Assembly: GCA_028280945.1 (NCBI GenBank)
Contig: JANQKV010000052.1
Location: 1 to 39,068 of the forward strand
From: Opitutaceae bacterium
GTDB lineage: Bacteria; Verrucomicrobiota; Verrucomicrobiia; Opitutales; Opitutaceae
Length of the DNA: 39,068 nucleotides
Direction: 5' to 3'
Shown here piece after piece: positions 7,478-15,668 of the stretch; the first letter of the stretch is position 1; every line of letters begins with the position of its first letter. The notes beneath the pieces were generated by a model that saw nothing but the letters and a program-made list of their open reading frames with translations, made no database searches and had not been told where the DNA came from. Made by a program: the position numbers and the translations under genes.

Positions 7478-8515
7478 ATGCCACCCCGCAACCCCATAAC
7501 TCGCTCCCGTGGGCACTTTTTGGCGCTCACCCTGACCCTGTTGACGCCCGTCGTGTGGGCCGAACCGGCCTATGACTTTTTCATCTGTGCGAACATCAAC
7601 CGCAACTATGTGATTGGTTCGACCATCGTCACGACCAACGGTCTGTTCGAGCGCGACCATGCCACTCAGGAATGGCGTCACTTCGGTTACAACGACACGA
7701 CGTTGTCCGCAGTCGCGGTTGATCCCCGTGACCACGATACCATCTACACCACATCGCTTAACGGCATCTGGGTAAGCTACGATGGCGGTGAGTCGTGGAA
7801 GATGACCAACAGCTGGGACATGACGGAGGGACGCGATGTAGCGGTTGATCCCCACTCGCCTGATACGGTTTACCTCGCTTTGCCGGACGGCATCGCGGTG
7901 TCCACTGATCGCGGCCAGACGTGGGAGCGGCGCGAACGCGGCCTGCCGGACCGCGGCAAGTTCACCCAAACGATCGCGGTCGATCGCAGTCAAAAGGCCC
8001 GGGTGCTCGCGGGCTGCGAAGAGGGAATCTTCCTCACGGTGACCGCCGGATCCACTTGGCGGCGCGTGCTGCCCACCAGCACTCAGGTCAACGACCTTGA
8101 GCAATCGCCGCATGATCCGTTGCGGTGGCTGGCCGTGACCGACACGCACGGTGCCTGGCATTCCCGTGACGGCGGCGAGACGTGGTCCGCGATTGCCGGG
8201 CTGCCCGATGATCGGGCGATCTATAACGTCACCTTTGACGCTACCGACGAGGTTCGGCTGGCTGTTGCCAGTTGGGCCTACGGGGTTTGGACGAGCGAGG
8301 ATGGCGGCGAGTCCTGGACCGAGCGCAACGCCGGTCTCCCGGACGGTGTCCGGGCTTGGCGGGTTGGTGTCGATCCCAACACCGGCCGCCTCTACGCCAG
8401 TATCTTTCAGGAGACCCTCTACTACTCCGACGACTTTGGCCGCACCTGGCAGCCGGATGCTCTCGAAGGGTCCCTCGTCAACGCCTTCCTCGCGATTCCC
8501 CGCGTTCAACCCTGA
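7478..8515 (+). CDS. Secreted Asp-box beta-propeller protein (cassette 1)
   Basis: This 345-residue protein starts with a signal peptide (hydrophobic run 'FLALTLTLLTPVVWA') and then carries repeated Asp-boxes of the S-x-D-x-G-x-x-W type. They read SYDGGESW, STDRGQTW, TVTAGSTW (degenerate), SRDGGETW, SEDGGESW and SDDFGRTW, about one every 40-55 residues. This indicates a six- or seven-bladed propeller of the sialidase/VPS10/YCF48 fold class. The arginine triad and FRIP motif of true sialidases are absent, so a sialidase name is not justified. Binding or scaffolding seems more likely than catalysis. It is followed 6 bp later by the large protein 8522-10429, and the pair has a full paralogue at 27394-31607 ('NDVQQSPHDPTQWLAVT' there, 'NDLEQSPHDPLRWLAVT' here). 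Confidence 0.8.
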   Translation: MPPRNPITRSRGHFLALTLTLLTPVVWAEPAYDFFICANINRNYVIGSTIVTTNGLFERDHATQEWRHFGYNDTTLSAVAVDPRDHDTIYTTSLNGIWVSYDGGESWKMTNSWDMTEGRDVAVDPHSPDTVYLALPDGIAVSTDRGQTWERRERGLPDRGKFTQTIAVDRSQKARVLAGCEEGIFLTVTAGSTWRRVLPTSTQVNDLEQSPHDPLRWLAVTDTHGAWHSRDGGETWSAIAGLPDDRAIYNVTFDATDEVRLAVASWAYGVWTSEDGGESWTERNAGLPDGVRAWRVGVDPNTGRLYASIFQETLYYSDDFGRTWQPDALEGSLVNAFLAIPRVQP

Positions 8516-8521
8516 TTTGCC

Positions 8522-10429
8522 ATGCAATTCTTAAAGCTGAATTCGCTCCGCTCCATCGGTTGCCTGGCGGCGTTTGCGGTGGCACTGCAACTGCCTGCCC
8601 AACCGGCATTCACCGAGCCGTTTTCCCGCGAGGTGGTCGAATCCGTCGACGAACGCCGCGCCCAATACCTGGACCGCATCAAACAGATGCAGGATTTTCG
8701 CATTGGCCGCTATGCCGCTGAGAACTTCACCAAAATGGACAATTCGGCCATTTCCATGCTGCTTACGCGCGGCGAGGAGATCGAGGCGTGCAACCGCCGG
8801 GTGATTGAGCTCATGGAAACCCCCGGCACCGGGCCGTTCTGGATGTTCCCCGTCACCATGGTCGCCTACACCGGTCGCGACCGGCTGTCAGCGGAAGCAC
8901 GGCAAGCGATTCGCGATGCCTGGCGCACGACACGCCAGCTGCGCGGCGATACCGAAAATCACTGGGTGATGTATCACACGGCCATGTATCTCATGGCTCA
9001 GATGTATCCCGATGAGCCCGGTTCGGAATGGTGGAACGGCCTGAGCTCGGAGGAGAACTTCGTTGAGGGGCGCGACTGGTTGCTCGATTGGATGAATATC
9101 ACCACCACCATCGGGCAGGGGGAATACAACGCCACCCACTACATCGGCGAATACGCCATCCCGCTTATCATGCTCTACGTGTGGGCGGAGGATCCGGCGA
9201 TGCGCCAACGCGCCCACATCATGCTGGACTGGCTCTTCGCTGAGCTCGCCACGATCACGCTCGACGGCATGCCGCGCGGACCCAATTCACGCACCGATGA
9301 CTACTCGGTGGTTGAGCGCTGGTATGCATTGGCGACTTACTTTTCCTGGCAGCTGTTTGGCAACGTGCCGGCGGGCGAAGGCTACCGTGGCTGGGGCTGG
9401 GGCAATTACTTCGCCGTGCTGGCGGAGCACTACCATGTGCCCGAGGTCATCTACCGTATCGCGGTCGATCGCGACCACGACATCCTGCAAAAAGACCGCG
9501 CGCGGTCGCGCCGGATCTGGCGTTACAGCGACGAACACATGCGTCCGATTCATAAGACACAGTATCTGCGCGACCAATACGCCGTGGGGTCGCACCAAGG
9601 CGGACTGAGCGATCCCATCCAATCGCACGTGTGGGATGTGACATGGACCGTCGACGACCCGCGGGACGTGCACAATACGATGTTCTCCCTGCATCCGCAC
9701 TCCTCGGGCCGCGTGCAGCAGATGTTTTTCTGCACCTTTCCCGAGCCGATGCCGCCGGGAGTGACCTGGGAGGGCAAGCCCTCTTACAATTCGGCCAACA
9801 AGGTTTTGGGCTGTTCGCCTTACGAGCAGGTCATGCAGGACCTCGACACGGTCATTGCCCTCTACGACATTCCCCCGGAAGAGGATTTTCCCCAGGTGAA
9901 TGGGTTTTTCTCCCGCGATCTCACCGACCTGGTCGAACACGAGTCCGGATGGATCTTTGCCCGCGGGGGCACCACCTACTTGGCCTACCGGCCGTTGGCA
10001 GACTATCGCTGGGAACCGCACATTCGCTACGTCAACAGCCGCGACCCGACCGTGTTTGAGGAAAGTGGGAGCAAGGTGCTGGTCAGTCCGCATGTGAAAA
10101 ACGGTACGATCCTGCAGGCCGCGGACGGTTCGGAGTTTGCCAGCATGGCAGACTTCCAGGCGGCGATTCTGAATTTGCCGCTGGAGTATTCGCTGGAGCC
10201 AACGCCCAGCGTGAGTTTCACCTCGCTGCGCGGCAAGAAGCTGTCGATGACGTTTGGACTCAACCCGAGGGTGGAGGGTGAACCCATAGATTACGACGGG
10301 TGGAAGCTCTTCGAGGGTCCCCACTTGAACAGCGAATTGCACAGTCGCGTGCTGACCATTTCGCATGGCGATCTCCGCCGGGTGCTCGATTACAACACGC
10401 TTTCCATCACGGACCGAGTGGTCCGCTGA
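8522..10429 (+). CDS. Large secreted protein of unknown family, candidate toroid plus beta-sandwich carbohydrate-active enzyme (cassette 1)
   Basis: This 635-residue protein has a signal peptide (cleavage near 'ALQLPAQP'). Residues about 40-330 are predicted to be mostly helical and rich in aromatic and acidic motifs: 'RGDTENHWVMYHTAMYLMAQ', 'GSEWWNGLSSEENF', 'GEYNATHYIGEYAIP' and 'RGPNSRTDD'. Residues about 350-630 look beta-rich: 'VGSHQGG', 'HVWDVTWTV', 'GKPSYNSANK', 'PQVNGFFSRDL', 'SGWIFARGGTTYLAYRPLA' and 'DGWKLFEGPHLN'. I do not recognise the family. The order helical toroid then beta-sandwich resembles polysaccharide lyases and some glycoside hydrolases, so catalysis on a polysaccharide is inferred. 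It is a full-length paralogue of the core of 28404-31607, lacking that protein's C-terminal domains. It lies between a propeller gene and the GH127 gene (10-bp gap). Confidence 0.75.
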   Translation: MQFLKLNSLRSIGCLAAFAVALQLPAQPAFTEPFSREVVESVDERRAQYLDRIKQMQDFRIGRYAAENFTKMDNSAISMLLTRGEEIEACNRRVIELMETPGTGPFWMFPVTMVAYTGRDRLSAEARQAIRDAWRTTRQLRGDTENHWVMYHTAMYLMAQMYPDEPGSEWWNGLSSEENFVEGRDWLLDWMNITTTIGQGEYNATHYIGEYAIPLIMLYVWAEDPAMRQRAHIMLDWLFAELATITLDGMPRGPNSRTDDYSVVERWYALATYFSWQLFGNVPAGEGYRGWGWGNYFAVLAEHYHVPEVIYRIAVDRDHDILQKDRARSRRIWRYSDEHMRPIHKTQYLRDQYAVGSHQGGLSDPIQSHVWDVTWTVDDPRDVHNTMFSLHPHSSGRVQQMFFCTFPEPMPPGVTWEGKPSYNSANKVLGCSPYEQVMQDLDTVIALYDIPPEEDFPQVNGFFSRDLTDLVEHESGWIFARGGTTYLAYRPLADYRWEPHIRYVNSRDPTVFEESGSKVLVSPHVKNGTILQAADGSEFASMADFQAAILNLPLEYSLEPTPSVSFTSLRGKKLSMTFGLNPRVEGEPIDYDGWKLFEGPHLNSELHSRVLTISHGDLRRVLDYNTLSITDRVVR

Positions 10430-10439
10430 CCCCGATCCC

Positions 10440-12353
10440 ATGCCCACTCCCACCGCCTTTCCCCTCAACGCGATCCGCTTTACCGACGGTGTGCTCGGAG
10501 AGCGCATCGAACGCGTCGGCACGACCACATTGCTGCGCCAGTGGGATGCGATCAACGACCGCATTCCGGGCGCACTGCCGAGCCACGCGGTGCGCAACCT
10601 GCGGATTGCGGCCGGCGACGTGGAGGGCGAGTTTGATGGCTTGTGTTTTCAGGATTCGGACGTCGCCAAATGGCTGGAGGCGGCCTGCTACCGGATTCAG
10701 TTCGCTCCCGACCCCAAACTCTCCGCCGCCATCAACGAACTGGTCGACCTCTACGAGCGCGCACCGGACGACGACGGCTACCTGCACACCTACACCCAGC
10801 TTAAGCCGGAGGCGAAGCGGTGGGAGAACCTGCGCGACCTGCATGAGCTCTACTGTGCCGGGCACTTCATCGAGGCGGCGGTGGCCCACTTTGATGCGAC
10901 CGGATCAACGCGTCTCCTGACGGTGGCGCGCAATCTTGCGGACCTGCTTGATCGGACGTTTGGCGAGGGACCGGACCAGATTCGGGCCTATCCCGGACAT
11001 CCTGAACTGGAGTTGGCCCTGGTTAAACTCGCGCGGGCCAGCGGTGAAATTCGTTACCAAAATCTGGCCGAATTCTTCGTGCGGGAGAGGGGGCGCAGTC
11101 CGCACTACTTTGTGGAGGAGGCCAACCGGCGACAGGAAAAGCAGCCGCCGGTGTGGGCGTATTTCGACGGGCAGGCTTATTGGCAGGCCCATGTGCCCGT
11201 GACGGAGCAGACTGAGCCGGGCGGCCATGCAGTGCGGGCGATGTATCTCTATGCGGCGATGGCGGATTTGGCCCGCGAGACCGGTGCCGTCGACCTGAAG
11301 CGGAGTTGCCAGCGCCTGTGGGACGAGATGGTGGCGCGCCACCTCTATATCATTGGCGGGGTGGGGGCGGACGGACCGGGCGGAGAGAATTTTTCCGAAC
11401 CCTACGATTTGCCGGATGACCGGTCGTATGCGGAAACCTGTGCCGCCATCGGACTCATGATGTGGGCGCGGCGTATGTTGGATTTGTCATTGGATTCTCA
11501 ATACGCCGATGTGATGGAACTGGCGCTGTATAACAACGTGCTCGCCGGTTTGTCCCAGGATGGCTGCCACTATTTCTACGTAAACCCGTTGGCGGTGAAT
11601 CCCGGAGAAACCCGCAGACGGTATGACTGCAGGATGGTCAAGACCCAGCGCGTGCCCTGGTTTGGCTGTGCGTGCTGTCCGCCCAACGTGGCGCGGCTGT
11701 TGTCCTCGCTCGGCCATTATGCGGTGAGCAAGTCGTCCGTCGGACTGGCCCTGCATCTGTTCGCCCCGATGACGATCAAGCACGGGGACTGGGCCCTGCG
11801 GGTCGAAACGCGGTATCCGTGGGAAGGGGAGGTGAAGATCACAGTTGAGGCCGCGCCTGAGGGCGAAGCGGAATTGGCGATTCGGCAGGCTCGCGCCGAC
11901 TGGACGGTGAACGGCACAGCGGCGGGTGAGGCGGTCATGGGTTACCTTCGCCTGCTGCGAGTCTGGCAACCGGGCGACGTGATCGCGGCGGAGATTCCCT
12001 TGCCGGTTGAACGCATCCGGGCGCATCCCCGGGTGACCTCGGCGGCCGGGCGGGTGGCGCTGGCCCGGGGCCCGATTGTCTATGCGGTAGAGGAGGTGGA
12101 TCACGGTGGCGGACTACCCAGTTTTGGTATCACCCGGGACGCTGCCCTCAGTCCGCGCTGGGAAGCCGACGCCTGGGGAGGAGTCACCACCATCGTTGGC
12201 CAAGCCGTGCGGGAGCTCCCGCCGGAGACTTTGTATGAAACCAACCTGAACCTGCCGCGGGAAACCGTGCCGCTGCGCGCCGTTCCCTATGCCTGGTGGG
12301 GCAATCGCGGCGAGGGAGAAATGAGAATCTGGATACGGGACTACGAATCATGA
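10440..12353 (+). CDS. GH127 beta-L-arabinofuranosidase
   Basis: This 637-residue protein starts at the ATG at 10440. The (alpha/alpha)6 barrel spans about 20-420 and is followed by beta domains. The zinc-cysteine site of GH127 is intact: E332 and C334 in 'SYAETCAAIG', and C412-C413 in 'GCACCPPNVARL'. The last or adjacent cysteine is the family's nucleophile, and E316 in 'GGENFSEPYDLP' fits the acid/base position known from HypBA1 of Bifidobacterium. The enzyme class releases beta-linked L-arabinofuranose, for example from hydroxyproline-linked arabino-oligosaccharides of extensins. No signal peptide is visible, so it is probably cytoplasmic or acts after uptake. Its stop overlaps the start of the M28 peptidase by 4 bp (ATGA). 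Related GH families (GH137, GH146) share the fold, so exact linkage is inferred. Confidence 0.9.
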   Translation: MPTPTAFPLNAIRFTDGVLGERIERVGTTTLLRQWDAINDRIPGALPSHAVRNLRIAAGDVEGEFDGLCFQDSDVAKWLEAACYRIQFAPDPKLSAAINELVDLYERAPDDDGYLHTYTQLKPEAKRWENLRDLHELYCAGHFIEAAVAHFDATGSTRLLTVARNLADLLDRTFGEGPDQIRAYPGHPELELALVKLARASGEIRYQNLAEFFVRERGRSPHYFVEEANRRQEKQPPVWAYFDGQAYWQAHVPVTEQTEPGGHAVRAMYLYAAMADLARETGAVDLKRSCQRLWDEMVARHLYIIGGVGADGPGGENFSEPYDLPDDRSYAETCAAIGLMMWARRMLDLSLDSQYADVMELALYNNVLAGLSQDGCHYFYVNPLAVNPGETRRRYDCRMVKTQRVPWFGCACCPPNVARLLSSLGHYAVSKSSVGLALHLFAPMTIKHGDWALRVETRYPWEGEVKITVEAAPEGEAELAIRQARADWTVNGTAAGEAVMGYLRLLRVWQPGDVIAAEIPLPVERIRAHPRVTSAAGRVALARGPIVYAVEEVDHGGGLPSFGITRDAALSPRWEADAWGGVTTIVGQAVRELPPETLYETNLNLPRETVPLRAVPYAWWGNRGEGEMRIWIRDYES

Positions 12354-13738
12354 AAACGATGAAAACATGTGCATTCCTCCTCGCGGTCGGTTTGGCCGGC
12401 AGCGCCCAATCCTTGGTTGGCCTCACGCCGGCCGAGGCCGAAGCCCGGGTAAAGTCAGACGATGCCACCGTCACTTTCCTCGAGCATCTGTGCGATGATC
12501 ATGGAGGAAGGCTTTCGGGCTCGGCAGCCAACGAGGCGGCCCTGGCGGATCTCGAAGCGGAATTGCGCAGTCTTGGTCTCGAGCCGACCCGCGAAACGTT
12601 TTCGATGCCAGGTTGGGTGCGTCATGAAGACACTCTGACTATGATCGCGCCCGTGCACCGCAAAATGCGGGCGTTGGGCTTGAGCTATATGCAGCCGACG
12701 GGTCCGTTGAATGGCCCGGTGGTGGACCTGGGACGGGGGGCTCCAGAGGATTTTCAACAAGAGATCCCCGAGGGTGCGATCGGGTTGTTTGGACCCAGTG
12801 CCCGAGGTCGGGCGGGTGACGTCGGGAAGCAGGCCTTGGAGCACAACATGGCGGGCCTCATGTTCATCAACCGGATGAATGGTGGCCAGTTGTTGGCGCG
12901 CACCGGCGGTTTTCACGGTGAGCCGCTTCCGCTGCCGATTTTTACGATCACGCAGGAGGAAGGATTCTGGATGCGTCGACTGATTGCGCGAGATGTGCCG
13001 GTGGAAGTGGGATTACACGCTCGTTCGTTCAACAAGCCGGTTGAGGTCGACAACCTGCGTGTCCGGATTCCCGGTCGCACCGATGAAACCGTCATGGTGG
13101 GCGGGCATTTTGACAGTTGGGAGAATGGCCAGGGCGCCATCGATAACGGATTGGGTGTCGCGCAATTACTCGCCTTGGCGCGGGTGCTGCGGGATGCGAA
13201 TTTGGAGCGCACCGTGGAACTCGTCTGGTATAACGGCGAGGAGCAGGGCCTGTGGGGATCTCGCCACGCCGTCGCCCAAGGTGCGGATGCCCAAAACCCA
13301 CCAGCCGTCATGCTCAATCTCGACATGGTGGGCGTGCCGATCGGGGTGAATGCCATGGGGCATGACGATTTGGTTCCCTTACTTGATTGGTGGAACGAGG
13401 CGCGCGGAGAGGGCCGTCTCGAACAGGGGGTCACCAACAAGACCTGGATGGCCAGCGATCACACCCCGTATCAAGTCAACGGCGTGCGGGTCATCACCTT
13501 CTACGCTCCCATCCCTCCGGAGTCGGTGCGTTACTACCACGATTTTGCCGACACCTTCGACAAGCTCACCCCTGAATTGATCAAGGATTCGGCGGGGATC
13601 ATTGCTTCGTTGGTGGTGGAACTGGCGAATGCGCCGGATCTGCCGAGTGGCAAACTGCCCGACGAAGAGGTCAAGGCCTTGATGCAGGGAGCCAAACTGG
13701 AGGAGCGCCTCCGGGGGGTCGGACTTTGGAAGTTCTAG
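12350..13738 (+). CDS. Secreted M28-family metallopeptidase
   Basis: This 462-residue protein has a signal peptide ('MKTCAFLLAVGLAGSAQS' region). A protease-associated-like insert (about 115-230) precedes the M28 dizinc catalytic domain. Expected zinc ligands and catalytic residues are all present: H253 in 'GGHFDSW', D265 in 'GAIDNGLG', E297 (base) and E298 in 'NGEEQGLWGSR', D325 in 'LNLDMVG' and H397 in 'YYHDFADT'. M28 enzymes are amino- or carboxypeptidases that trim peptides outside the cytoplasm. Translational coupling with GH127 (4-bp overlap) suggests that arabinosylated peptides could be the shared substrate, but this is inference. Its stop codon shares the CTAG with the stop of the convergent mutarotase-like gene, so no terminator separates them. 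Confidence 0.9.
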   Translation: MKTMKTCAFLLAVGLAGSAQSLVGLTPAEAEARVKSDDATVTFLEHLCDDHGGRLSGSAANEAALADLEAELRSLGLEPTRETFSMPGWVRHEDTLTMIAPVHRKMRALGLSYMQPTGPLNGPVVDLGRGAPEDFQQEIPEGAIGLFGPSARGRAGDVGKQALEHNMAGLMFINRMNGGQLLARTGGFHGEPLPLPIFTITQEEGFWMRRLIARDVPVEVGLHARSFNKPVEVDNLRVRIPGRTDETVMVGGHFDSWENGQGAIDNGLGVAQLLALARVLRDANLERTVELVWYNGEEQGLWGSRHAVAQGADAQNPPAVMLNLDMVGVPIGVNAMGHDDLVPLLDWWNEARGEGRLEQGVTNKTWMASDHTPYQVNGVRVITFYAPIPPESVRYYHDFADTFDKLTPELIKDSAGIIASLVVELANAPDLPSGKLPDEEVKALMQGAKLEERLRGVGLWKF

Positions 13739-14580
13739 GCGCTGAACTCGTAGACCAGTTCCCAGGTTCGGGCCTCTCCCGCTGCCAACTCCAATTTCTG
13801 GTAGGGCTCGATGGAGAAGGTGAAGCCGTTCATCCAGATCGGACATTCTGAAGGTATGAAGTCGGTGCGGAAACGAATCCCGCGGCTCAGCCGCGGGTGT
13901 GAGATCGTGACCGCAAGGAAGGACTCCGTTACTCCTTCGAGCAGGGTGAACGCACCGTCCTCCGGACCGAGGTAGCGTCGGGCGGGCTTGAGTATTCGAT
14001 TTTTTAATACGAATCCCGAGTCGGGTGGAAGGGCAGCCGTGGCGGGAAGTTCGACCGTCATCGCTCCGAGCTCGTCCAGGGCGAAAAACGGATGCGCGAA
14101 CCACTCCAGTTCCATCCTGCCGGTTCCATGATTGATCAGCTCGCTGTGGCTTCGCAGCGTGCGCCCGTTCAGGTCGAGGATGCGCACCAGTTCGGCCTCA
14201 TGGCCGGCGGCCTGATGGCGGCTGCGAAATTCGGCGCGGGTCGGGCCGATGTCGAGGTGCCAGGTTGCCGGCGCGGTGATGATCACGCCATCCGTTCCCC
14301 GGCTAAGGGTCCCAACCCCGGGCGCGAATCCCTCGTCCTCCTGCCAAAGCCAGTGATGGCCGGACCGCGAGCGATCCCGGCACGCCTCGGGCAGTCCGTG
14401 GCCATTGAACGGATCGGGCCGAGGTTCGGGTCCCTCGGGCCCACTCAACAGAGGCCCGGCTCGATGATCGTGCACTTGCCAGACATACCCCCCGGCACAA
14501 AAACGCGGCCCGAGCAGTTCGGCGTCGCGCGTGGGATCGAGCACATCGATCCGCAGCTCATCGTTGGCGAGTTGCAGCAT
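13735..14580 (-). CDS. Mutarotase-like (aldose 1-epimerase fold) protein
   Basis: The first in-frame ATG after the preceding gene is at 14580, giving 281 residues. The frame stays open far upstream, but that extension would lie antisense-free on the same strand inside the Gfo/Idh gene and reads as low-complexity out-of-frame sequence. Landmarks are 'DPFNGHGLPEACRDR', 'HHWLWQEDEGFAPGVG', 'ELEWFAHPFFALDE' and the C-terminal 'FSIEPYQKLELAAGEARTWE'. These fit the galactose-mutarotase-like beta-sandwich superfamily. Members interconvert anomers or act on related sugar substrates; specificity is not readable. It is the third gene of the symporter, Gfo/Idh, mutarotase operon (11-bp gap upstream). 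It converges on the M28 gene with a 4-bp overlap of stop codons. Confidence 0.72.
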   Translation of the reverse strand: MLQLANDELRIDVLDPTRDAELLGPRFCAGGYVWQVHDHRAGPLLSGPEGPEPRPDPFNGHGLPEACRDRSRSGHHWLWQEDEGFAPGVGTLSRGTDGVIITAPATWHLDIGPTRAEFRSRHQAAGHEAELVRILDLNGRTLRSHSELINHGTGRMELEWFAHPFFALDELGAMTVELPATAALPPDSGFVLKNRILKPARRYLGPEDGAFTLLEGVTESFLAVTISHPRLSRGIRFRTDFIPSECPIWMNGFTFSIEPYQKLELAAGEARTWELVYEFSA

Positions 14581-14591
14581 TTTCGCAGCGT

Positions 14592-15668
14592 CTACCGGTC
14601 CCCGGAGATCTTTTGGTAATAGGGGTCGCCTTCGGTGATCGAGCCGCGCGCGATGGGTTGGTTGGTGAAGGCGGATTTGTAAAGGGAAGTCAGGAACTCG
14701 ATGGTGCGCCGGGCTTCCGCTCCGGAGGTATGGGGGCATTCGCCCCGATCCATGTCCTGGACGAAGGCGCGTAATTGGGCGCCGTGGGTGGACCCGACGT
14801 CGGGCGGGAAGCTTTGCCAGGCCTGTTGCAGGGCATCGTCCTGAGCGGGCGGAGTCAGCGTGAGCTTCCAGTCGTCCCGCGTGTAACCGTAAAGGTGGCT
14901 CAATTCCACCGTGGCCCGTTGGTAGTCCAAGCGAAGGTAGGTTTCCTGCCGGGGGCTGAGGGCGCTGTTGACGATCGACCCCATCGCGCCGTTGGCGAAC
15001 CGAACCAGGGCCATCGAAACGTCTTCCACTTCGATGTCCCGATCGAGGGTGCCCGCCATGGCACGCACTTCCTCCCAATCGCCGAAGATGTCCAGAAAAT
15101 GATCCATCGCGTGGATGCCCAGTCCCATGGTGGGCCCGCCCAGCTCGGTTTCCCAACGCCCGCGCCACGGCACCGCGTAGTAAGCTTCGTCGCGATACCA
15201 AAGCGTGTTGCATACTCCAACCAGGGGTTTGCCCAGTTGGCCGGAGGCGGCGAGGCGTTTCAGGTGCAGGTTGGAGGAGGCAAAACGCATCTGGAAAACA
15301 CAACCGGTGTAACAACCCGTGCTTTGTTCCGCTTCACGGATACGATCCAGCTCAGCGAGCGAGCCGCACAACGGTTTTTCGCACAGGACCCAGGCTCCTT
15401 TCTCCATCGCCTTGACGCTCATCTCCGCGTGGGTGCTGGGCGGGGTGGCGACCAGCACCAAATCCGGACCGACCGTATCAAGCATTTCATCGAAGTCGGT
15501 GAACGCCTCGGGAACATTGGCCCGTTCAACAAAGTTCTGGACCCGGGTGGCGTCGATATCGACCGCAGCGACCAATTGGACCCGGTCGTTGATCGATTCC
15601 ACCGCCCGAAGGTGGGCGTCGCAGATCGAACCGGTGCCAACCAGAACGGCGCGATAAATTTTACTCAT
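14592..15668 (-). CDS. Gfo/Idh/MocA-family NAD(P)-dependent oxidoreductase
   Basis: This 358-residue protein has the N-terminal Rossmann motif 'VLVGTGSICDAHLRAV' (residues 8-23). The family signature E97-K98-P99 is in 'WVLCEKPLCGSLAE', and 'GIHAMDHFLDIFGDW' supplies the conserved catalytic-region histidine. The C-terminal alpha/beta dimerisation domain follows. Family members oxidise or reduce sugars, inositols and sugar derivatives using NAD(P), usually in the cytoplasm. The start ATG overlaps the symporter stop by 4 bp (ATGA). Co-expression with a transporter and a mutarotase-like protein fits oxidation of an imported monosaccharide. The substrate is unknown. Confidence 0.92.
   Translation of the reverse strand: MSKIYRAVLVGTGSICDAHLRAVESINDRVQLVAAVDIDATRVQNFVERANVPEAFTDFDEMLDTVGPDLVLVATPPSTHAEMSVKAMEKGAWVLCEKPLCGSLAELDRIREAEQSTGCYTGCVFQMRFASSNLHLKRLAASGQLGKPLVGVCNTLWYRDEAYYAVPWRGRWETELGGPTMGLGIHAMDHFLDIFGDWEEVRAMAGTLDRDIEVEDVSMALVRFANGAMGSIVNSALSPRQETYLRLDYQRATVELSHLYGYTRDDWKLTLTPPAQDDALQQAWQSFPPDVGSTHGAQLRAFVQDMDRGECPHTSGAEARRTIEFLTSLYKSAFTNQPIARGSITEGDPYYQKISGDR

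Noticed and set aside
7478-8515. Naming the propeller proteins (also 27394-28401) as sialidases
   Set aside because: Asp-boxes mark a propeller fold only. The arginine triad, FRIP motif and catalytic Tyr/Glu of sialidases are not seen.
9287-10597. Long open frame on the minus strand opposite the large protein
   Set aside because: It is antisense to a gene with strong homology between paralogues and shows no domain; long antisense frames are expected in GC-rich coding DNA. The same holds for the frames opposite 3713-4792, 16496-17554 and 29076-30266.
14581-15315. N-terminal extension of the mutarotase-like gene
   Set aside because: The open frame continues upstream, but it overlaps the well-supported Gfo/Idh gene on the same strand in a different frame and reads as Arg/Gly/Pro-rich nonsense. 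The ATG at 14580 fits the family start.
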